Assembly: GCF_000428945.1 (NCBI RefSeq)
Contig: NZ_AUAX01000016.1
Location: forward strand, 215,787 to 279,786
Reading direction: 5' to 3'
DNA length: 64,000 bases
Origin: Hamadaea tsunoensis DSM 44101
Lineage (GTDB): Bacteria > Actinomycetota > Actinomycetes > Mycobacteriales > Micromonosporaceae
Shown: positions 51,181 through 58,007 of the stretch, in pieces
Layout: each line of letters opens with the position of its first letter
How positions within the stretch are numbered: position 1 is the stretch's first letter
Translations under genes and position numbers: made by a program
Notes under the pieces: model-generated
What the model was told of the DNA's origin: nothing
What the model saw: only the letters and a program-made list of their open reading frames with translations
The model's database searches: none

Positions 51181-52314
51181 GTGGCGGATCAAGGTGGAAC
51201 CTGGGATGTGGCGGTCGTCGGGGGCGGTCCGGCGGGACTCGCGGCGGCGGTCACGGCCGCGCGCGCCGGGGCGCGGACGGTGGTCCTCGAACGCGGGCAG
51301 CACCCCCGCTACAAGACCTGCGGCGGCGGGCTGATCGGCATCTCGCGCGGCGCGGCCGCCGACCTGATCTCCGTTCCGTCCCGGCAGAGCGTCGACGCGG
51401 CCACGTTCACCCTGTACGGCGGCCGGGAATTCACCCGCCGGCACGCCGAACCGCTGCTGCAGATGGTGGTACGCGACGAGTTCGACGACGCCCTGCGCAA
51501 GGCCGCCCTCGATGCCGGCGTCACCGTACGCGAGCAGGCCCTCGTCCGCTCCGTCGACACTTCCGGCGGCGGCTCCGGTGACACCGCGTCCGCCCGCCTG
51601 GTCGACGGCGAGGTCGTCACGGCGCGCGTCCTGATCGGTGCCGACGGTTCCGGTGGCGTCACCGCGAAACGGGTCGGCGCGAAGTTCGCCCAGGTCGACG
51701 TCGGTCTGGAGGTCGAACTCCCGGTCGCCGACCCGCCCGAGTGGGCCGGCCGCATCCTCATCGACTGGGGCCGCCTGCCGGGCTCGTACGGCTGGGTGTT
51801 CCCGAAGGGCGACCGGCTCACCGTCGGCGTCATCGGCGACCGGGCCTCGGGTCCGGCGCTGAAGGCGTACCTGGCCGAGTTCGTGACCCGGCTCGGGCTC
51901 GACGGCCTCGAACCCCTGCACGACTCCGGGCACCTCACCCGCTGCCGGGCCGACGACTCGCCCCTGGGCGCCGGGCGCATCCTGCTCGCCGGGGACGCGG
52001 CCGGGCTGCTCGAACCATGGACCCGCGAAGGAATCAGCTTCGCCCTGCGCTCCGGCATCCTCGCCGGTCGGGCCGCGCTCACGGTGGACCCGGTGACCGC
52101 GTACACGGCCGCCGTCTCGGAGGGTCTGGCGGCGGAGATGGCCGCCGGCCGGCAGCTGCTCGACGTGTTCCGCAAGCGGCCGGCGTTGTTCCACCGCGCG
52201 CTGCGTACGCCGATCGGCTGGCGGGCGTTCGCGTCGATGTGCCAGGGCCGGCTGACCTTCGACCGGGCGCTACGCCACGCCCCGGCCCGCGCCGCCCTCC
52301 GCCTCTTCACCTGA
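51181..52314 (+). CDS. FAD-dependent oxidoreductase, geranylgeranyl-reductase family
   Basis: The protein has 377 residues. The N-terminal dinucleotide-binding motif VAVVGGGPAGLAAAV is followed by HPRYKTCGGGLIG, the RxKxCGxG signature of geranylgeranyl-reductase-like flavoproteins. ILLAGDAAGLLEPWTREGIS is the second FAD motif. Members reduce isoprenoid double bonds of lipids or quinones or act in natural-product routes. No isoprenoid genes are adjacent. A leaderless GTG start is inferred. Confidence 0.88.
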   Translation: MADQGGTWDVAVVGGGPAGLAAAVTAARAGARTVVLERGQHPRYKTCGGGLIGISRGAAADLISVPSRQSVDAATFTLYGGREFTRRHAEPLLQMVVRDEFDDALRKAALDAGVTVREQALVRSVDTSGGGSGDTASARLVDGEVVTARVLIGADGSGGVTAKRVGAKFAQVDVGLEVELPVADPPEWAGRILIDWGRLPGSYGWVFPKGDRLTVGVIGDRASGPALKAYLAEFVTRLGLDGLEPLHDSGHLTRCRADDSPLGAGRILLAGDAAGLLEPWTREGISFALRSGILAGRAALTVDPVTAYTAAVSEGLAAEMAAGRQLLDVFRKRPALFHRALRTPIGWRAFASMCQGRLTFDRALRHAPARAALRLFT

Positions 52315-52349
52315 CCCGCCCGTCCCCACTCCCGCTCTGCGCCCTCACT

Positions 52350-52440
52350 CCCGCCAAGATCCCGTTTGGATCAGGTTTTTCACCCGAATCATGGCCCAAG
52401 ATTCGGGTGATTTCCCTGATCCAAACGGGATCTTGGCGGG
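52350..52440. repeat. 91-bp near-perfect hairpin element
   Basis: The left arm 52350-52375 and right arm 52415-52440 pair without mismatch over 26 bases (core AAGATCCCGTTTGGATCAGG). After a 5x5 internal loop a second 10-bp stem (CACCCGAATC with GATTCGGGTG) closes a 9-base loop. It lies between convergent genes. It is far longer than an ordinary terminator and looks like a mobile or structural repeat. Confidence 0.92.
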
Positions 52441-52494
52441 CTTGGCGGGTGGGGGCCGGGGCCGCCGGGGCCGGGGCCGCAGGGGCCGGAAGTC

Positions 52495-53436
52495 TCAGCG
52501 GTTCGCGGGGGCCGGTTCGGGCAGGGCGGGCGCGGGGACCGGCGCGGGGACCGAGGTGGCGGTGGTCCGCGGGGCGGCGACCCGGCGGATCACGCGCCAG
52601 CCGGCCGTCGACAGGATCAGCGCCGCCGCCACGCCGATGATCAGCTGGGTGTTGGTCGCGTGCAGCAGCTTGAGCGCGCTCGCGAACAGCACGACCGCCA
52701 GCGCGCGCCGGACGAGCCCGCCCGGGGCCCGCGACGAGATCAGGGCGCCGATGAACGCGCCGGGGACCGAGCCGATGAGCAGGGCGGCGGTCACGCTGAA
52801 CCGGAAGTCGCCGAACAGCAGGTGGCCGAGGGCCGCCGCGGTCACCAGCGGCACCGCCTGCACGAGGTCGGTGCCGACGAGGTCGTTCGGGCGCAGCATC
52901 GGATAGAGGGCCAGCAGCACGACGATGATCAGCGAGCCCGAACCGACGCTGGTCATCCCCACGACGAGGCCGCCGATCGCTCCGAGCACCACCGTCGGCA
53001 GGACGCGTACGCGTACCCGGGTGATGCCGGCGGGCTCCGCGCCCGACCGGGTCTCCCGCAGCCGCATGTACGCGCGCAGCACCAGACCGATGACGGCCAG
53101 CAGGAGCGCGATGCCGAGGGCGGTCTGCACCACGTTCTGGACGCGCTGGCCGCTGCCGAACGACTTGGAGACGATCACCCCGCAGAACGCCGCCGGTACG
53201 CTGCCCAGGCACAGCCAGCCGACCAGGCGCCAGTCGACGCGGCCCCGGCGGATGTGCACGAGCGAGCCGACCGGCTTCATGACGGCGCTGGCCACGAGGT
53301 CGCTGGAGACGGCCGCCAGCGGCGGTACGCCGAAGAAGAGCACGAGGATCGGCGTCATCAGGGCGCCGCCGCCCATGCCTGTGAGGCCGACGATGATGCC
53401 GACCCCGAGTCCCGCCACCGCCAGCCACCAGTCCAT
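52495..53436 (-). CDS. TauE/SafE-type anion exporter or importer
   Basis: The protein has 313 residues with about eight membrane helices in two halves. The first half begins GVGIIVGLTGMGGGALMTPIL and the second GAIGGLVVGMTSVGSGSLI, the paired motifs of the TauE/SafE/YfcA family. Such proteins move sulfite, sulfonates or other small anions. The C-terminal Pro/Ala tail is low-complexity. An AT-rich stretch (53437-53470) upstream probably holds the promoter. Confidence 0.9.
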   Translation of the reverse strand: MDWWLAVAGLGVGIIVGLTGMGGGALMTPILVLFFGVPPLAAVSSDLVASAVMKPVGSLVHIRRGRVDWRLVGWLCLGSVPAAFCGVIVSKSFGSGQRVQNVVQTALGIALLLAVIGLVLRAYMRLRETRSGAEPAGITRVRVRVLPTVVLGAIGGLVVGMTSVGSGSLIIVVLLALYPMLRPNDLVGTDLVQAVPLVTAAALGHLLFGDFRFSVTAALLIGSVPGAFIGALISSRAPGGLVRRALAVVLFASALKLLHATNTQLIIGVAAALILSTAGWRVIRRVAAPRTTATSVPAPVPAPALPEPAPANR

Positions 53437-53534
53437 GAAGCCTATTATTCCTATAAAGTTGGTCGAGAATCCAGTATTACCCGCCGACCAGCTCACATGC
53501 TGGGCGAGCCGGCCGGCGGGCGTACCGAAATGTG

Positions 53535-54746
53535 TCAGGCGGCGGTGCACACAGCCGTCGGCGCGGCATTGGCGGCGTTGTTCCACGTGGCGTTGAAGCC
53601 GAACGACGTGCTGACGCCCGGGGCGAGCGCGCCGTTGTAGCTCATGTTCTTGACGGTGACCGTTCCACCACTCTGCGTATAGGTTCCGTTCCAGAGCTGG
53701 GTGATCGTCTGACCGTTCGCGAAGGTCAGGACGACGGTCCAGCCGGTGAGCGCCACACTGCCGGTGTTGGCGACCGTGACGTCCGTGCCGAAGCCGCCCG
53801 GCCACTGGTTGGTCACCTTGTAGACCACCCCGCAGCTCTTCCCGGCCGAGCCGCTCGCGGACGGACCGGCCGACGCGCTCCGGCTCGGGCTCGCCGACGG
53901 CGAAGCGGACCGTGAAGCAGACGGTGAAGCGGACGGTGAGACAGACGGGCCGGCCGAGGCGCTGCGGCTGGGCGACGAGCTCACGGACGCGCTCGGGCTC
54001 GCCGATCCGCCGGGCGTCAGCAGGGCCGACAGCGGCGGGTACCAGCGGTCGGACATCTTCTGGTCGCCCGAGGCGTTCGGGTGCACGCCGTCACCGGTGT
54101 CGGTCGCCGTGTTGAAGCCGGTCCACTGGTCGACGACCGTGATCGGCGATTGCGCGGTCGACTTCGACGCGGCCCACGCCGGGATCGCCGCGTTGAAGTT
54201 GATCACCCGCTGGCCGCACTCGGCGCACGACGAGGGGTTCATCGGCAGGATCTGCGCCACGAGGATCTTCATCGCCGGGTTGCTCGCCCGCATCTGGTCG
54301 ACGAGCGTGCTGAAGGCGGTCAGGATCGTGGCGGGCGCGATGCTGCTCCACACGTCGTTGGTGCCGAGGTGCATCACGACGATGTCCGGGGTGGTCGCGG
54401 CGAGCCAGGCCGGCAGCAGGTTCTGGTTGGCGATGTTGGTGGCCAGGTAGCCGCCGTGCCCCTCGTTGTCCCCGTCGTACGCGACGCCGCAGCCCTGAGG
54501 CGGCAGCGTGCCGACGAAGTCGATGTTGGTGTAGCCGCTGGACTGGAGGCGGTTCCACAGCAGCGCCCGCCAGCAGCCCGGCGATCCCGTGATCGAGTCG
54601 CCGAGCGGCATGATCCGCACCGGCGCCGCCGCCAGCGACGTGCCGGCGGCGGCCGGTGTGGTGACGGTGGTCAGCCCGACGGCGACCGCCGCGGACAGGG
54701 CCGCGAGGAGCGCGGCGAACAGAGCCCGGAAGATGGGCCGCTTCAT
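53535..54746 (-). CDS. Secreted SGNH/CE3-type esterase with CBM2 domain
   Basis: The protein has 403 residues. A signal peptide ends near AAAGTS. The SGNH domain has IMPLGDSITGSPGCW (nucleophile Ser), MHLGTNDVW and DGVHPNASGD with the catalytic Asp/His. A Ser/Pro/Ala linker of about 50 residues, partly a 12-bp repeat, joins a CBM2 cellulose-binding domain with its Cys pair (GKSCGVVY, VCTAA) and exposed Trp residues. Acetylxylan or related deacetylation on plant cell walls is likely. Confidence 0.91.
   Translation of the reverse strand: MKRPIFRALFAALLAALSAAVAVGLTTVTTPAAAGTSLAAAPVRIMPLGDSITGSPGCWRALLWNRLQSSGYTNIDFVGTLPPQGCGVAYDGDNEGHGGYLATNIANQNLLPAWLAATTPDIVVMHLGTNDVWSSIAPATILTAFSTLVDQMRASNPAMKILVAQILPMNPSSCAECGQRVINFNAAIPAWAASKSTAQSPITVVDQWTGFNTATDTGDGVHPNASGDQKMSDRWYPPLSALLTPGGSASPSASVSSSPSRSASAGPSVSPSASPSASRSASPSASPSRSASAGPSASGSAGKSCGVVYKVTNQWPGGFGTDVTVANTGSVALTGWTVVLTFANGQTITQLWNGTYTQSGGTVTVKNMSYNGALAPGVSTSFGFNATWNNAANAAPTAVCTAA
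53896..53943. repeat. 12-bp tandem repeat, 4 copies, in frame
   Basis: Units at 53896, 53908, 53920 and 53932 resemble GACGGTGAAGCG. They encode part of the Ser/Pro/Ala linker of the esterase. Confidence 0.85.
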
Positions 54747-54936
54747 GAGGAGTGTCCCTTCGCGAATGCACGCAGGGCCGCCGCCCACGCGGGCACCTGC
54801 GAAGACAGGTGTCGGCGATGCCGTCTACCCGGGCTCCGGCGGGGAGGCATCGTCCACGATGGATCATAGCCGCCACCACCGGGAAGAGCAAAACACCATC
54901 GATGCAGAGAAAGCTTGCGATGATGGGAGGATGGAG

Positions 54937-55644
54937 ATGAGCTGGTTCTGGGCCCACGACGCCCAGGCCGATCAGCTGTCAGCGCTGGTCGATACAGGGC
55001 TGGGCGATACGGGGCTGGTCGATACAGGGCTGGGCGACATGGGGACGGGCGTACCGGGGCTGGGGCTGGTGCGGCTGGCGAGCTACGGCGACGGCCCGGC
55101 CCGGCGGTTCGCCGCGCTGCTGCGTACCGGGCCCGCCCGCACCTTCGAGGTCGACGTCCCCGCCGACCGGATCCCCGTGGACACCGTCGCGGTCACCGGC
55201 ACCGGCCCCACCTTCACGGTGGTCCGGGAGGCGGGCCGCGCCAGCTCCGTCCACTTCGGAGAGTCACTGCCCCCGGGAAACTCACTGCCCGCCGGGCGCG
55301 TTCTCGACATCTCTTCGAGTACGCCCACCGCCGCCTACGTCCTCGCCCAGCCGCCCGGGTCCGGCGGGCCGCCGGCGCAGCAGGTGCTGGCCGGGCTCGA
55401 CGAGCGCGAGCTGAGACGCGCCCTGCGGCGGCTCGACGCGCAGCCGACACTCGTGCGGCTGGGCATCGACGGGAGCCTGACGGCCGTGGCCGAGCCGGGC
55501 CCGCCGACCCGGTGGGCGGCCGGGATCGACGCCGACGAGGTCGCGCACGAGCTGAACCGGCGCGGCGCCTACCCGCTCGACCTCGACGCGGTCCGCACCG
55601 GCGCGGGCGTCCGGTTCTCGGTGGTCGTCCGGCGGCCGGACTGA
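54937..55644 (+). CDS. Hypothetical protein with a DTGLG repeat
   Basis: The protein has 235 residues. Its N-terminus has pentapeptides of the type VDTGL/GDTGL from a 15-bp repeat. The C-terminal part consists of two similar strands-helix units (DERELRRALRRLDAQPTLVR; IDADEVAHELNRRGAYPLDL). GGAGG lies 6 bases before the ATG at 54937, which is preferred over the ATG at 54931. No family is recognised. It converges on the lipoprotein gene. Confidence 0.62.
   Translation: MSWFWAHDAQADQLSALVDTGLGDTGLVDTGLGDMGTGVPGLGLVRLASYGDGPARRFAALLRTGPARTFEVDVPADRIPVDTVAVTGTGPTFTVVREAGRASSVHFGESLPPGNSLPAGRVLDISSSTPTAAYVLAQPPGSGGPPAQQVLAGLDERELRRALRRLDAQPTLVRLGIDGSLTAVAEPGPPTRWAAGIDADEVAHELNRRGAYPLDLDAVRTGAGVRFSVVVRRPD
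54984..55058. repeat. 15-bp tandem repeat, 5 copies, in frame
   Basis: Units start at 54984, 54999, 55014, 55029 and 55044. GCTGGTCGATACAGG and GCTGGGCGATACGGG alternate, so the block also reads as a 30-bp repeat, showing two rounds of duplication. Confidence 0.93.
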
Positions 55645-55650
55645 GCCGGC

Positions 55651-56469
55651 TCAGGGACGCTGCACCGCGACGGCGTACGCGGCCGCGCCGGTCGCCTCGG
55701 CGTCGGGCACGGCCACCAGATCGCCCTGCCCCTTCCAGAGCAGCATCCCCATGGCGATGGTGGTCCTGCCGTTCAGGCACACGTCGTCGGTGTCGCCAAA
55801 CCGGATCATGACGCGGCCCGTGCCGGCGCATCTGATGTCGACGTACACCGAGCCGGTGCCGAGGTCCTTCTCCCGCACCAGGACCGTACGCCCGAACAGC
55901 ACCCCCGACCGGTCGAGCGGGTTGCGCCCCGACGGCGGCAGGCTCAGGGCCGCACGGGCCCGCACGAGGACCGGGTCGGTGAGCGAGACGGCGTACGCGC
56001 CGTGCAGCAGGGCGGCGTCGTCAGGCGTGACGGTGACCGCGATCGGCGCCGTCTTCCGCATCGTGAACGTGGCGGCGGCGGGGGTCTTGTCGCCGCATTT
56101 CGCGACCGTCTCGCCGCCGGGGTGGCTCACGGTCACCGAGCCCGTGCCGAGGCAGGCGACGCGCACGTCGTAGACGCCCGCCGGATAGGGCTCGGCGGCG
56201 CTGCCGAAAGTCTGGGTGAGCTGCACGGCGGGCCCGGAGAGCACGTCGGGGCGGCGGTCGGCGGGGCGGTCGAGCACCAGCACACGGGCCTGGGCCGCCA
56301 GCGCCTCGCGGCCGGCGTCCGGCGACGCCGCCGGGGTCGTCGGCCGGCCCTGAGGCCGCGCCCCCGCCTCCGGTCCGCAGGCGGCCGCGCCGAGAGCCAG
56401 GACCAGGACGACCGCACTTATCCGAACAACCCTGCCCATCCGAACAACCGTGCCGATCCGTGCACGCAT
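55651..56469 (-). CDS. Lipoprotein of unknown function
   Basis: The protein has 272 residues. A signal peptide (SAVVLVLALGAAAC) ends in a lipobox Cys. A short linker is followed by two beta-rich repeats, each with a Cys pair and a phrase of the type GTGSVTVSHPGG / GTGRVMIRFGD. This gives two similar strands-rich units that may fold as a sandwich. GGGGAGGA precedes the ATG. No known family is recognised. Confidence 0.75.
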   Translation of the reverse strand: MRARIGTVVRMGRVVRISAVVLVLALGAAACGPEAGARPQGRPTTPAASPDAGREALAAQARVLVLDRPADRRPDVLSGPAVQLTQTFGSAAEPYPAGVYDVRVACLGTGSVTVSHPGGETVAKCGDKTPAAATFTMRKTAPIAVTVTPDDAALLHGAYAVSLTDPVLVRARAALSLPPSGRNPLDRSGVLFGRTVLVREKDLGTGSVYVDIRCAGTGRVMIRFGDTDDVCLNGRTTIAMGMLLWKGQGDLVAVPDAEATGAAAYAVAVQRP

Positions 56470-56470
56470 A
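56417..56470. repeat. 18-bp tandem repeat at the lipoprotein start
   Basis: Units of the type CCCATCCGAACAACCGTG at 56417 and 56435 and a decayed third unit encode the basic head of the signal peptide (VVRMGRVVRI). Confidence 0.85.
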
Positions 56471-56538
56471 TCGCATTCCTCCCCGTAAATCCGTCGGCCT
56501 CCTTGGTAGCAACGGCCCGCAACGGGCACCATGAGCGC

Positions 56539-57984
56539 ATGGATCTCGACTCCGGCGCCGGCCTGCTGCACCGTCTGACCTCCTACGTGCCCGACCGAGA
56601 CTGGGACCAGGTCGTCGACGACAACGATCCGCGGGTCCGGCAGGACTTCACGTCCATGGATCCGGACACCCGCCCGCCCCAGTTCAAGGAGTACGCGGAC
56701 GGCCTCGACGAGATCTCGCTGCCCCGGGTCTGGGCGGAATCCGAGTCACCCGCGACCGCGTTGCTGGCAGGCGTACCGGTGACGGCCGGTGCCCTCGACC
56801 GGACTCAGCTCGGCCGGATCCTGTTCCTCGGGGCGGGCGTCGTGCGTACCGCGACCCGCTGGGAGCAGCCGTACTTCTACCGGGCGGCCGGGTCGGCGGG
56901 CAGCCGGTTCCCGCTCGAACTGTACGTGAGCACGCGTGCGGTGGAAGGCGTACAGGATGGCGTGTACTGGTACGACGCGCAGCGGCACGTGCTCGTGCGG
57001 GTGGGTCCCGCGGCGCTCGGTGAGACGACGACGCTGGTGGTGACCGGGGTGCCGTGGCGGACGGGCTGGAAGTACGCCGAGCGCGGCTGGCGCCACCTGT
57101 ACTGGGACGCGGGCACGGCGTTGTCGCAGCTCATCGCGGCCGCGGCCGGGTACGCGCCGGCGCTGCGCACGGTCTTCCCGGACGCGGCGGTGACGCGGCT
57201 GGTCGGCGCGGACGGGGTCGACGAGTTCCCGCTGGCGCTGCTCACCCTCGGCGCGGGTACGCCCGCGATCGAGCCGACCGGCCCGGCGGTGACGGGATCG
57301 TTGCCGCACAACGAGTTCAGCCTGTGTACGACGGCGCAGCGGGCCGGCGACGGCGACGAGCTCGGCGCGGCGTGGGCCTTCCCCGAGGTCTTCTCCGAGG
57401 CTGCGGTGCGGTCGGCGGCCGAGGGATCGCTGGACGCGGTGATCCGGCGCCGGGGCTCCCAGCGGCGGATGGACCCGGCCGGCCGCCTGCCCCGCGCCCA
57501 GCTGGAGTACGCGATGACCGTCGCGCTGCGCGGCATCGACATCCCGCACTGGGTGGCCGTGCACGCGGTGGACGGGGTCGAGCCGGGCCTCTACCGTTGG
57601 CCGGACCTGGCCGCGCCGATCCACCGTGGCGACCTGCGCGCCGAGCTCGAACGGGTCTGCCTGGGCCAGGGGCTCGCCGCGGACTGCGCCTACGTCGTCA
57701 TCGCCGCCGCCCCGCTGTCCATACTGGACGACCGGTCGTACCGCTCCGCCCAGGTCGCCGCCGGGATCGTGGAGGGCCGGCTGCATCTGGTGGCGTACGC
57801 GATGGACGCCGGCGCGACCGGCATGACCTTCATCGACTCGGAGGTGCCCGCACTGATCGGCGAGTCCGACGTGGCGGGGCTGCTGTTCACCTGCGTCGGC
57901 GTGCCCGCGTACGCGAACCGGGCGGGGGGTCGCCCCGGGGAGCCTGTGACGGTCACCCCGGTGACGACCCGGATCGCGCACTGA
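56539..57984 (+). CDS. SagB/ThcOx-like double nitroreductase-fold oxidoreductase
   Basis: The protein has 481 residues with two nitroreductase-like modules: the first with RTATRWEQPYFYRAAGSAGS and LELYVSTRAVEG; the second with VIRRRGSQRRMD and an FMN-type end. This is the layout of SagB-type dehydrogenases, which oxidise azolines in thiazole/oxazole peptides. No YcaO cyclase or precursor peptide is seen nearby, so either it works alone or its partners lie elsewhere. Confidence 0.82.
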   Translation: MDLDSGAGLLHRLTSYVPDRDWDQVVDDNDPRVRQDFTSMDPDTRPPQFKEYADGLDEISLPRVWAESESPATALLAGVPVTAGALDRTQLGRILFLGAGVVRTATRWEQPYFYRAAGSAGSRFPLELYVSTRAVEGVQDGVYWYDAQRHVLVRVGPAALGETTTLVVTGVPWRTGWKYAERGWRHLYWDAGTALSQLIAAAAGYAPALRTVFPDAAVTRLVGADGVDEFPLALLTLGAGTPAIEPTGPAVTGSLPHNEFSLCTTAQRAGDGDELGAAWAFPEVFSEAAVRSAAEGSLDAVIRRRGSQRRMDPAGRLPRAQLEYAMTVALRGIDIPHWVAVHAVDGVEPGLYRWPDLAAPIHRGDLRAELERVCLGQGLAADCAYVVIAAAPLSILDDRSYRSAQVAAGIVEGRLHLVAYAMDAGATGMTFIDSEVPALIGESDVAGLLFTCVGVPAYANRAGGRPGEPVTVTPVTTRIAH

Positions 57985-58007
57985 GCCGAACTACCGGCTG
58001 AGCCGGG

